NCBI GenBank assembly: GCA_002104905.1
Contig: MCFE01000066.1
Location: 1 to 64,000 of the forward strand
DNA length: 64,000 nucleotides
DNA from: Basidiobolus meristosporus CBS 931.73
Lineage: Eukaryota; Basidiobolomycota; Basidiobolomycetes; Basidiobolales; Basidiobolaceae
Direction: 5' to 3'
The translations under genes were made by a program, and so were the position numbers. The notes beneath the pieces were generated by a model. That model searched no databases and was not told the DNA's origin. It was given only the letters and a program-made list of their open reading frames with translations. This document shows, piece by piece, positions 1 to 10,702 of this stretch (position 1 is the stretch's first letter; each line of letters begins with the position of its first letter).

Positions 1-520
1 ATACCGACTAGGTACTGAGAGAGTTGGGTTCTCGGCATTGTTTCCGGTGATGGCTAAAAGATCCGACTCCTCAACACCAAACACTACCCTTCCAATATTG
101 GCCCAGTATTGGGTGGCCGCACACATTGCGCATGGCTCCACAGTGGTGTAGAGAGTGGTATTCCACAAATCTACATTAATACACGAAGCAATCAGGTTAA
201 TGTGGGAGTTTGTTGATATGTCTGTTAACCACTTACAGCCTGGAGGGAAATTTTCTGCAGCAATGCGAGAGAGCACTGCTTCAGCATGGTTTACAGTGTT
301 GACATTTCCTTGCTCAATTAATACTGTTGTATGATCTGCGGCCACTAATATCGCACCAAATGGATGCTTGCCAAATCCAACGGCACGGAGGGCGACTTCT
401 TGAGCACGGCGAAGATTTTCAATAATTTGTGCCCTAGATGGCTCCGTGGCGCTGCTGAGCGGGAAGAATGAGCCTGATGATAGGGCTAAACCGGTAAGGA
501 GATATGTCGCGAGCTTCATG
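1..520 (-). CDS. Secreted CMP/dCMP-type zinc deaminase, 5' part of gene
   Basis: The start ATG is at 518-520 on the minus strand and the gene runs off the left edge, so the C-terminus is missing. The first ~22 residues form a signal peptide (MKLATYLLTGLALSSGSFF). The zinc-deaminase signature follows: an HAE motif (Zn ligand and catalytic Glu) and PCAMC (two Zn cysteines), then YWANIGRVVFG, typical of the guanine / tRNA-adenosine / cytidine deaminase superfamily. A 66-nt intron (171-236, GTAAGT...TAG) lies between the two motifs. It is a multiple of three and open, but removing it brings the spacing to the family norm. The substrate cannot be told from sequence, and secretion is unusual for a nucleoside deaminase. 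Family is sure; exact enzyme is not. Confidence 0.82.
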
Positions 521-553
521 GTAGATTGGTCGGCGGGTTTGACTTCTTCATGG

Positions 554-562
554 CTATATAAA
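554..562 (-). promoter_or_regulatory. TATA box of the deaminase gene
   Basis: TATATAG on the minus strand, about 35-40 bp before the deaminase ATG. The same arrangement precedes other secreted or small-protein genes in this window. Confidence 0.5.
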
Positions 563-592
563 GGGATTCGCTTTTCTCAACAACACATACTA

Positions 593-2198
593 TCAGGGTG
601 ACATGGTCATGAGGCAGCCTATAGTTTCTTGTGGGAAATGAGGGCGTAGGTAATAGATCATATTAGTATATGTTTGATAACTGCCAGTAATCTTTGGGTT
701 CTCCCAGAATGATGAGAGTGCGAGCTCTACGCTATAATGGGATGGCGCCCAGCAACTGCGATAGCTATTCCAAATTAGTGTATTGAATTCCGAAACCAGT
801 GTCATACAACGGCAGCTTCACATATCTGGGGAAGTGGCGAGACTTATGGGAATGCGATGGGATTCCTTTCGCACAGTGGATGATAATAAATTCCCAGGGT
901 GAGAAAAATGAGGTTTGAAAATAGCGAAGACACAGGTGACCATGGTTAACTATACTTGCCCATTAACCCAGTAACATCTTACGGCTACGAGCCTGTATTC
1001 AAAATCATCAATCAGCCGCTCCCCTATTCTAAAATTTGCGTGATTTCAGTCTCATTTCTTGAGGCTTACAACTGGTTAGATACTCAATACAGCTTGTCCA
1101 CTCAGTTAATCAAGAAGAATACTGTTGGAACGAGCACTGCACATGAGCAATGCAGAATAATATACCGGCCACCACTGAGTATCTTTGTTTCTAAGCTGTT
1201 GTCGCAAAGCGTACTGCCATTGTAGTTCTACTGTGGACCCCGAATACGAAACATAGCGTACATCTCTTGATACACTTATTTAGTAGGTCGATTGAGAGGT
1301 GGTGTATTTTTGAGTCGCGCAAATCCCAGAGTGATAGTTCTTCTGCTCCGCATGGTCATTGTTACCAGTGGCATAGGGACCTAAACGACTAGAAATATCA
1401 TAAAAGCGCACGTTCAGCATCAGGATAGAGTTCAATTATTGATTGAATTGTTTCTTGAGTTGCTGAATACTTGTCTCTCTGTTGATTGTTACGTATAGTC
1501 GCGCGGAATCAATAAGGCGATAGATTTTGGGAGCGCTGATTACTGATAAACCAGCTATACTTGCATCGATATCCTTATGGAGCAGAGCATTATGATCAAT
1601 CAACATAGATGTGGTAGTAATGTGTATAGAGACGAGAGAATGCAAGTGAGCTTATATACATTGATTGTGCTCGTATGATGCAGAGCTTCTTTGAATAGAG
1701 AATATAGCGTCAAGACAGATACAGTTTCTGACGAAAAGTCTAACATACTCCTAGAAGGTACTCCAGCTCACGCGACGAGCGCTGACTTCCAAACAATGCT
1801 TTTCTCCAATAGTCACAAAGAAGCCATTTTCTGCAGTATTGCATTCCACACTTTTCGTTAGATATTTCTGACTGGCCTGATTCAATGTAGTGAGCAACTG
1901 GTGTAGCATGGGTCACTCACTCATCGGCGCCTGGAATTCTTCACAAAGTATAATTTATCCAGCACCAAGCACAACGCGATCTGCATCCCTGACATATTCA
2001 GTCACCTGACAACTTTTGCTCTAAGTCCTGCGGCTCTATGGTGTACCTATATACTGGTTATTATATGCGTCGAGAGAAGAGTACGGGTTATCAAGCAAAT
2101 AAATCTGGCTACGTGAATATAGAGTTCGAGTAGAAGGAACGCATGCATGCAAACGGCTCGGAAAATGAATGCTGCTCCCACCATACCTACCTATAAGC
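593..2198. other. Intergenic, no gene recognised
   Basis: Short open frames of up to 89 codons occur on both strands. None has a recognisable motif, a convincing ATG context or splice continuity. The tract ends where LTR-derived sequence begins. Confidence 0.5.
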
Positions 2199-2508
2199 TG
2201 TTTTGTGCGAGTTTTGGAAATGTTGGAAGTGACCGGAAGAACTAGTTGAGTACGTGGTTTTCACTTGGCGATTTATGGGGTGTAAAATGGGCATTTATAC
2301 TTCTACGAGGTCTTGGCAGAAGAAACATAGAAAACATATTTAGGGGAACGTCCTAAGGACATGTGTACAAAGCTCGGGAGCTTTTGGGCAACTTTGAGAA
2401 TTTGGATGTTCTGTGTACCAGACATTTTGGTGAAAATATTCTAGGTAAGTCTTGACAAAGAATTTGGGAAGGATATAGTAAAGTTCATAAGCCGGGATCT
2501 GAATCTTT
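2199..2508 (-). repeat. Degenerate copia LTR fragment 1
   Basis: This aligns along most of its length with the minus-strand LTR at 48128-48477. Shared landmarks in order are the GGAAATGTTGGAAGTG-like start, a phrase equivalent to 'catggtcttggca', 'aggacatgtgtacaaag', 'caactttgagaattt', 'attttggtgaaaatattct' and 'ttgacaaagaattt'. About the last 50 bp of a full LTR are missing where fragment 2 begins. It is heavily mutated, so it is an old copy of the family in the island 42 kb away. Confidence 0.75.
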
Positions 2509-2805
2509 TGTTAGGAGTCTGGAGATATTGGAAGCAATCGGGAGACAAGTGGATTATGTGGTTTCACATAATGATTTGTTGGATGCAGAAGTGGTGTACA
2601 TACTTTAACAACACAGAACATGTGAGCAAAGTTTAGGGTCTTCTGCGCGACTTCGAGAACCATGATATTCAAGGGTTCTGACATTTTAATGAGGAATATT
2701 ATAGGTTCCGACAGAGAATTTGGACAGGAAATAATAAAGCTCATGAACCAGGATTTAAGTGACCAAGCTGATGCAAATGTCCAGGTGTAAAAATAATTTT
2801 ACAAG
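2509..2805 (-). repeat. Degenerate copia LTR fragment 2
   Basis: A second copy of the same LTR follows immediately in the same orientation, beginning TGTTAGGAGTCTGGAGATATTGG and ending near TTTTACAAG. Shared landmarks are 'gacaagtggattatgtggttt', 'gaacatgtgagcaaagttt', 'ttgagaacca...ttc' and 'gacagagaatttgga'. Head-to-tail LTR copies without internal sequence suggest a collapsed or nested insertion. Confidence 0.75.
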
Positions 2806-4147
2806 ATCAAAAATGAGGATGTAATAGATGCTTCTTTTCTGAGCTGTGAGCTGTCAAAGAGATTGAAAATTCGCAAGGTCTATTATATATCCCCTAATAC
2901 TGTACTTGTTATTCCTGCAACGTTCTAAAAAAATTGAAGTGTTTTACATTTGGTGAACTAATAAACAAGTGAAGACACATTTTCTGCGAACTTTTATCAA
3001 GCTACATCCAGTTCCTTAAGTATTCCACAAAAAAAACACCAGAGTCTCTGGTTCTTGACCTGCTCGTAGATTACTATTGAATATCCATCAACTATGGAGT
3101 CTACGATGAGTGTATTAGTGCTTTATAACCACTAGTGCCATCTCTATGAATAACCTATGTAATGAGGGCGTACTTCTCTGAGGGTGTAACGTTTTTGAGG
3201 ATGTTCAAAGCCAGTTGGGTTCTACAATCATAGCCATGTCGTGCTCGTCATCATCAATATCTACTTACATAAAACATTGAAAAGCAGCGTTTGTTAGATC
3301 CTTGAAGTTGCGCCAAAGCAGACTAGCATATCCTTCAAAACTGGTAAGTTTGTGGCATCCCCAATACTTCTGTAGTAAACAGGAAGAAAACTTGAGATAG
3401 GATGGCAGGAGCCAATCCATGTATGGTTAGCAATAGAAAACAAACCAGTGTGCACCATATTGAGTGACGGCTTATGATGACTAAGAAAATACCTGATTTA
3501 ACGAATCTCTCTTATATATACTGTGCTCACTTTCGTTGATGTAACTTCAACACTGGACAACTATGCATCATATAAGGCTGATCAATATTACGTTCAGGTC
3601 GTTTGGATGCATACAGCGATAGTTATGTAAAGACTGATTGGTGACGCATAATGCAATATCTTACCCAAATGATATCTGTGCCCTCCGTATTCTTACACGC
3701 TTGCCTAATGTTTGGTCAGAGAGTGTGCATGCTCTCGTAAAAACCTTGACATCACTACTGTACAGCTGTTTGATAATACTGGCAAGCAACTAGATAGATA
3801 CAGCTACTTCGAACCCCTCCAACAGAAACTCTACATGCCATCGGATGAAAGTAACAACGCTCCATATTTCTGGTCATTGGTTCATTCCTATCATCTGTTA
3901 GGAGTACAATACATTCCTATGGATTATAGCTGAGTTGTGAAGCATTTGATTATGGTGGTGTAACTTGAGATTGTATATAAACTGGAAAAGTGCACCATGT
4001 CTTCTCTCCGATAATTTGTGTGAAACAATAGTTATAGTTCTGAGAAAAGAGTCATTTTTCAAAGTGGCCATGGTGCTGACAATGTTAACTTGCCGTTGGT
4101 ACTGATGAGCCTCGGGTTGATTTCAAGTAATGAATCAACCTTCATCA
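2806..4147. other. Intergenic, no gene recognised
   Basis: A plus-strand open stretch at 3712-3933 encodes about 73 residues that look coding in composition but lack an ATG or recognisable domain. A TATATAAA at about 3976 is followed by an ATG with only five codons before a stop. No firm gene can be drawn. Confidence 0.4.
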
Positions 4148-5990
4148 TTATGCATAGAAGTGGCTGGTGCTTTTGATGAAGTTACGGCTACACGTTTTGT
4201 TGAAAGCCCCCATAACTATGGTTTGAAAATCCCTGTGGCCGGATGAAGGCTTAATCGGAGCAAATCTGCGAACGGCATTGGTTTTTAGACGAGTGCATTG
4301 ACTACGCAAAAATACTCTAGCATCCTCACAAAATGCCGCACAAGGATACTTGAATTGGGTGCTATTCAGCATAGCGGCTGCCTCCTTGGCTGTGTGCCGC
4401 ATTACCGGAGGCTGTTTTCTCGATAGCCGCTGTAGTCTCACTTCAACTCTTAATAGTGCGTGGCTCCGATGATAGTAGGGATGACAACACCTGTGTCCCC
4501 CAGCACTCCAACTAGGTGAGAGTGGTTGGTGTAGTCCACGGTAACTGTCTCGGCCTCAGGGGCTTTAACGTTAAGATTTCGTGATGGAACAGCAACTCGA
4601 TACTACGCAACTGTATTGATTTGATTTAAAATTGTATGTGTGATCAGGTCAGACCAACTCGCCTGATTAACATCTTTGAACAGACCAATAAATTGACCTG
4701 TCGCTCAGAGTAATGAGCAGATCAAGGCTATTCCTTCGCTCACATTGCTCAGGAAATGCGTCATGGCATGTCTGGAACAGTTGCTTCACAGACAAGTGGA
4801 TGAATTGGTCAGCATACTGAGCAGAATATAGTGCAGTTGATGAAAATCGAGTATCTCAACAAATCACCACGCGCAATACAGCAACGATTTTCTGCTGGAC
4901 AGAAATAAGCGACAGGCTACCGGGAAATGAGGGAGGACTTGGTCTACCTTTGCATACTCTGGGACTACCTATGGATCCTACTCACAATCTTATTTTCTTT
5001 GAAGCACCAGTTTTATGTGTTGGTTCCAAACATTGGTAAAACAATGGGCAGTTCACGTAGGTAACTTGTCATATTCAAGTCCATAAAAAATGGACTCCGC
5101 CGTCATCATTATGGCATGCAAAATACCATTCAATCACCTAATGCAACAACCATAAATATGGGTATACAAATGGTACCCTGTAGGATCGCTTCGAGCTCAA
5201 ATCCGAATCCAACCGGTATCTGAACCCTATCTAGACAAATCTCGATTGACAATAGAACTCTATTGAATCACCACCGCATGGGCGATCAAGTTTAGATATG
5301 GGCGTATTGGGCTCTGATGTGTGAAGTCGGAGATGCCGTTCCGACATAATCTCTTACTCACCCCATTGTCCAGGAATCCAGAATCCGAAGTGGCTTAAGA
5401 GACTCTGCTGGTAACTTTGTAATGTCCGGTAGGAGTGTGCCTTACATAAAATATACAATTAGATCCTGATTTCACAATACAGTGCTTACGCCTATATGAA
5501 TCCAATGTTCAAAGGGTGCTTTGTGAGCTTGGTTAATGCAATGAAGTAGGCCAAGTACGACACCACCCATGTATCCACTCAATCCCTGCCCCACATTGTT
5601 TCTACCAGATCAAGAAGTTTTGGCCGAAACGTAGAACTGTTGACCAGGAAACCATCTCTTATTGGCACGTAACGACATGGAAATCAACCACCACAACAGA
5701 ACGGAAGCGAAACAAGATTGCTTCATTGGTTGAGGAACGCGGTGTGACTTTCTTCCGTGGTCGAGACCTGGATGCGCAACAGCAACCAAGCCTAGGTCGC
5801 CATTACGATCTACTGCGAATCCACCATACCGTACCACATCTGGAAGAACTTCTATATGCGCCTGATGTACCAAGATGATAAGTTTACAGTGGATAATTGC
5901 TAACCTAATCCTCCTTACCCTAATCCACAAGACCGCTGACAGTTGGTGAACTTCCAGGTTCAACTCCAGTGGTAATTTGAGATAATCGGG
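4148..5990 (-). pseudogene. Possible decayed M20-type metallopeptidase
   Basis: Several minus-strand pieces resemble M20 peptidases in the expected order but in different frames. One around 5870 reads LIILVHQAHIEVLPDVV, like the (L/H)xxHxDVVP metal-site strand. One around 5535-5580 reads GYMGGVVLGLLHCINQAH, like the DxKGGVxAxLxA strand. One at 4260-4300 reads CTRLKTNAV, like the G(I/V)KTNALPE strand. Catalytic residues are altered, and no intron set restores a single frame. The alternative is chance similarity in unrelated noncoding DNA. The call rests on weak motif matches and is tentative. Confidence 0.25.
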
Positions 5991-6527
5991 TAATGGTACT
6001 TTACGTGTTACGGGATCCTATTTCCGGTACGGTCATGAGGTTCAAGTGACACCGCGCACGGAAAAATCTTACTTCATCCCGTAATGTAAAAGTAGGGCAA
6101 TCTTGTTAAGCCGAGGTGGCAGATGTGACAGAAGACAAGTGTTTGAGGTGCGGGTTCGTTTTTCACCAGGGATTGTATCCGTCCAAAATACGAGAGATAC
6201 TCACCAGCGAATAAGCGATGAAAATCCAAATTTCGGGATGGGAAATCAGGATTGATCAATCTAGTCTATCTAGACTCTTATCAGAGATAGCGGTGATGTT
6301 CTATTTCTAGATCCTTCTTCAATATGAATTTGCTAGTTGAGCGAGAATTGATCGTACTTCCGAATCCGGGATCCACCCTAGCCTAGCACTATCAGGATAA
6401 GCTCAACGAGCGCTCATAAACTAAAGCCCCAGAGCACATTGAAACGTTTTAGCAAATGTACTCAATGACTTGGAATCAATGGATAGGATAATAGAGGTTG
6501 ATGGAAGAACGGGGGAAGATATAGGCT

Positions 6528-7036
6528 CGATTGATTGTTATCATAACATTTGAAAACCTGTATCCATGCATAATACGAACACTATCGAAATCCGGCATGA
6601 CACAGGCCTCAAGTATCTGGATACATGGACCAAATGCACCTGAGCATTTGCTCACGACCAGCCTGATGATAAACAGTGGTGGGATCGAGTGCCAAGAAAA
6701 TGACGAGGTTTGCACCAAGCCACCTATTGGAGAAAGTAAGTAGATAATCGGCATGAGATGCGTGGTACTTATTAAACCTTCAATGTAGCACAAAGACATT
6801 TAAATGGAAGACGGTTTTTATAATAGATTTGGACGAATGATCATTGAAAAGTGTTTTTCTTCTCATGGTCACAAATAAACGAGACCCAATGTACAGAAGA
6901 TTTTTCTGGGTCAGTACTGTATTTGGATGATTGGGGATCCATTGTTACTCAGAACTCAGAGTCAATCTGGCGATTTTTACAGTTCACAGAAGGGCCAGCG
7001 TTCTATGATATACAAGATGAATTATTCCTCATCTGA
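6528..7036 (+). CDS. Hypothetical protein, possibly two exons, incomplete 5' end
   Basis: An open stretch from about 6528 ends at a donor GTAAGT (6736). The acceptor ...TGTACAG before about 6899 keeps frame and leads to a C-terminal exon ending with TGA at 7034-7036. The encoded segment GGIECQENDEVCTKPP and the downstream DFSGSVLYLDDWGSIV look protein-like. The latter faintly recalls the repeats of bulb-type lectins, but this is not a family assignment. No ATG is in frame at the 5' end, so an upstream exon is missing or this is not a gene. A minus-strand ORF with a true ATG overlaps at 6476-6799. The stop overlaps the convergent gene at 7022-7279 by 15 bp. Confidence 0.3.
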
Positions 7037-7279
7037 ATGAGTAGGCTGTGATCCGTCAGGCAAAAGAAACATGTAGTCCTCCACGTAATCTTCAAACTCG
7101 TTCTCGGCATATTCATCACCCGGCTTGTAGTCAACAGCAGTATCGAGCTGCTTCTTCCAATTACTGGAGTGTTGCTTCAGGGCAAATCCCGTGACTTCCG
7201 ATGGGACAGGCCTTCCATAGGCCAGCGCCAAGCAAGAGACTAACCAGACTGAAGTAATGATATTCGCCTTTATGTACAT
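7022..7279 (-). CDS. Small secreted acidic protein, 85 aa
   Basis: A single exon starts at the ATG at 7277-7279. The longer frame upstream begins only with TTG, and the TATA box lies 37 bp before the chosen ATG. Residues ~1-23 form a signal peptide (MYIKANIITSVWLVSCLALAYG). The mature chain has no Cys, and the C-terminal third is strongly acidic with many Glu/Asp. No family is recognised. Signal peptide, size and a strong TATA box fit a secreted small protein, but the function is unknown. Confidence 0.62.
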   Translation of the reverse strand: MYIKANIITSVWLVSCLALAYGRPVPSEVTGFALKQHSSNWKKQLDTAVDYKPGDEYAENEFEDYVEDYMFLLPDGSQPTHSDEE

Positions 7280-7315
7280 TGCTTGTGAGTGAAGAGCATG
7301 TTGCGCCTGCAACTA

Positions 7316-7322
7316 ATTTATA
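7316..7322 (-). promoter_or_regulatory. TATA box of the small secreted protein gene
   Basis: TATAAAT on the minus strand, 37-43 bp upstream of the ATG at 7279. Confidence 0.6.
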
Positions 7323-8280
7323 CTCTTCCTCAGACCGCCAGCGATTGGTTGTGTAACCCAACTTACCACCTATGAGTCAGGAATCTTGCTGTCTATAGGA
7401 CGAAGTGTAACTCGGTTAAACGAAAACTAAAATGGTGACTTTTCTTTTCATCACTATAGGATTGTCACCTCTATTGTTAACATCAACGTGTGACACAGGG
7501 TGAATTCAATGACTCGTGTCATAAAGGTTATTGCAGGTATTTTCTGGCCATTCATGGAGCATGCAAGAGGACATGATGGGCACGTATCCGAAGGTAACGG
7601 AGGGTGGCGATTTGGTGGTGGGCAGCACTGATTGATTGCACTGGGCTCGATGTGGTCACCACATGTGGGTGCGATGGAATTGGCAAATTCTGCTTTTCCT
7701 CTTTTCCCGTATTCAATCGGATAAGCGGTTAGGTTAGCCTAAGGGCAATTAGGTCACAACCCAAGTGGTCCGATTTCCAAATTGGGTTGGGCTGCTGGAA
7801 TTCCTTTTATACAATAGAGTTTCAAACCTTCGAGGTTTGTTGTGGATGCTCATTCTTTCGATACCGGTTCTGCAGGAATGACTCGAAGTACCTGGTGATG
7901 GTTTCAAAGATGTACACCATTCGTATAAATATTATATTCCAATCTAGAAATCACTGGTCATGCTTCTTAGAATTCCAGCAGCCATACTGGGCCAACACCA
8001 ACATCGGGATTCATTCGCGGTCGTGATTATAGTTCCTTCACTTTTCTTAGTTCCATCGGATTCACAACACAAATCTAAGCAAGTTTTGGTGACTCAAGCC
8101 TGGTATGAATCCTTTGCCTAAGCGACACTTATCTTGATCATTTGAGAATCCGCTTCTGTCACAGTTATAGTGAACAATTGCAGGTAGTTGGCTTAGCAAC
8201 AAGTAGTATTAAAAGGGCTTTCACCACTCGTTTAGATTGGTATTATGTATATATATTCATATACTCTATTCAGTACAAAA
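7323..8280. other. Intergenic, no gene recognised
   Basis: No ATG-initiated frame with recognisable content. A 79-codon plus-strand open stretch at 7787-8026 is Cys/Phe/Tyr-rich and unlike any family known to me. Confidence 0.45.
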
Positions 8281-10702
8281 TCATAACGTTTGGAAATCAT
8301 AACTGGGCAAACTAGCAACTAAACAGCCGGCAACCTCGCGGAGGATAGGATCTTGTTGATCAAAGGCAGGCTCCAGAGAGAACTCAAAATTCATCTCCGA
8401 CAGTTCTTGGGTGTCTTTCGCTACGGAGGTGGGGTTGGGGATGGTGGATGTGGCTCCTTTCAAGAAAGTAGGAGCTTGGACACTGGAAATGCCAGAATCC
8501 AACAGCCCAGTGGCACTGGAGAGATCCATTCTGGCTCTGACTTTGCCACTCTCTGTTCCAAATTCGTAAGTGGGAAGTTCCGGCTCGGATAGTCTCGCCA
8601 CTTCCTGCATGTCTCTATTTGATGAATCAAAAGCACGAGCCAGACTAAATGCGAAAGTAGGTTCGTCTGGGGTGATTGGAAGGCTACTGCTTTCAGGTTC
8701 CTAGTTCAGATTCCAATGGGTTGGTTATGTTTTACATCCCAATGAAGTCGAAGAAAACCGTATTCTTACCACTTGGCTGATCTTTTGCTCAGGGATTTCT
8801 GATGGATTCTCCTTTGGTGGCTCTACTGATCGGAACGCACCTTCGAGATTCTTGATGGCGACTTCAGGCTTAGACTGAGTGGTATTGGCCGATGGTGATG
8901 GGGTGGACTCGATGGCTGCAGGTGTCTCTTTGGAACGAGACGAAGCTATGAGGGAACTATCAATGATTTAGGGGTAAGCTTTCGTTCCCATAACCCGTAT
9001 GGCGTTAATGTATATTACCTGATGGATGCAACGGGGGGAGCTTCCTCTCTGAATTCCTATTTGGTCGAGTAGTTTTCACATGTTAAAATAGCACTTGCAT
9101 TGAGTGTGGGATTAGGCTACCTTTGGCATGGATTTCTCCAAAAGCTCCATGGGCGTTAGCTTCTTGTGCACAGTTGTGTCCGAGGTTGTGATGGTTTTCG
9201 CAACAATCTCAGGCTACAAGATGAATGTAAATGACTAGGCAAATTTACCGGTCGAGATTGATTGGCCTACTTTGGGTTTAGGTTCAGCTCTTCGGCGGGA
9301 TATAGGACTGGCCAGCTCATATGGGTTAAGGATATCTTGGGCTATAGGCTATACATGAATTTTGTTATGATGTATAGAAGAGCTGTTGTACTAAAAGATT
9401 CTGTACGTACTGGAACAGGTTGTGGATCCATTTCGCCGATAATATCCATGATTCTACGAGCAGTAGCACTGCCTTTTTGAGCTTTAGCATCTAAATGTTA
9501 ATTGGTATATTTGTTAGACATTCGTTTATGCAAATGTAACCAGTTTGAGAAGGTACCTTCCAAGTCTACACGCTTGCCGGGGGTCTGAGCCTGGTTGGAG
9601 GAGCGGATTAATGTCGAGCTGCGTAAAGAGCTTGGAGACGCCTTTTCTCTGATGGACGACTGTAAATTGCCAGTTTCTTTTTGAGAGCTGTGTAAATCAA
9701 CTCTAGCGCGCTTAGTCGAAGGCGGGCTGTTGTATACTGGAGGTTTGATCAGCTTTCTATAAGGCGCACTATGCCTACCAAACCCGGGGCCGAAATACAG
9801 GGGTGCTTTCTTTTTTCTGCTAGAAAACAACGCAGTTCTAGGGACTGTGGTGGTAATTTTCTGACTGGAGGGAAGGAATGGACGCTTCATAGCTGATCTG
9901 GTTGTTTCTACTTGCGAGGGGTTGTCTAATGAATGGCTCATTAAATACGAATTTACCAACGAATGACTTCTATGTTTAGCTGCTTACTAAGAATATCCTG
10001 CTCCTCCTGTAGCTCGTTCTTTAATAAAGCGACGCACCCTTCCAGCTCTTCTGCCTCCATATGGGCGTTACCTTTCGCGTGGAGGAACTTGGAAACTGTC
10101 TCTGCAGGGGATAAGGCACCTTTGAAATTGTGATACTTCGAGCCGGCCGTTTTAATCTCGAACGCACGCGGGGTTTGGAAAGCTTCGTGTTCGTCAACCT
10201 TTACAGGCTCTGGGGAAGCCTCTTTTCTTTCAACGGCCAAAGTTTTAGAAGCTTGTGAAAATATGTTGGAGTTCAGAACTGGGGCAGGCGGGACAGCTGC
10301 TACTTGCTCCAATAAATCCTTGCTATCGTCTACATTATCATGTTTGACCACAGTACGGGTGCTCCGTTCTCTCTGGCGCCTGACACGACGAGATTGTTGA
10401 TCATCCTCGAGGTTCTTGTAAACACGTTCGCGCTCCTTACGAATATGCTGAGGCAGTGTATCTTCACGAGAAGAAACAGGCTCTTCGTGAAGAAAGACTC
10501 TAGGCACTAAGTAAGAGAGAAATGTGGAACCGCTAGAGGCTGGCTTTTTTCAGATTTCGAGCGAAGGGTTATTACAGCAATTAGATCTAAAAGGAGTATG
10601 AAAGCATACTTGAGCGTCAGGTCTCGTGTAGGGAGTGTCGTTACGGCGACGATCCCTCGAGTTACCGGTAAACAGTCCACGAATCTTCCTAAAAGAATCC
10701 AT
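8281..10702 (-). CDS. Nup60/Nup124-like nuclear-basket nucleoporin
   Basis: Multi-exon gene with ATG at 10700-10702 and stop TGA at 8281-8283. The N-terminus MDSFRKIRGLFTG is a short amphipathic segment as in membrane-binding basket nucleoporins. The central exon (9961 to about 10506) has a basic region and SKFLHAKGN...EELEGCVALLK, which matches the S. cerevisiae Nup60 helix 'FFSKKGN...EIEGVMSLL' by eye. Next come FGPGFGRHSAPYRK and SATARRIMDIIGEMDP. The C-terminal exon carries two ~35-aa repeats, FAFSLARAFD...PTYEFGT and FEFSLEPAFD...PSYDFQT. Introns include 9908-9960 (donor GTTGGT) and others at about 9500-9560, 9365-9425, 9213-9250, 9060-9120, 8965-9020 and 8703-8770. The exon 1/2 junction is ambiguous: GTATGC at 10609 with an AAAAAAG acceptor, or a later GTAATA donor. 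Expected role: FG-type tether on the nuclear side of the pore. Confidence 0.75.

Noticed and set aside
3712-3933. 73-codon plus-strand open stretch with coding-like composition
   Set aside because: Begins only with TTG, no acceptor or upstream exon was found and no family match is evident.
6476-6799. 107-codon minus-strand ATG frame
   Set aside because: No domain, signal or TATA box, and it overlaps a plus-strand stretch with better protein-like composition and a matching splice donor. Not called as a gene.
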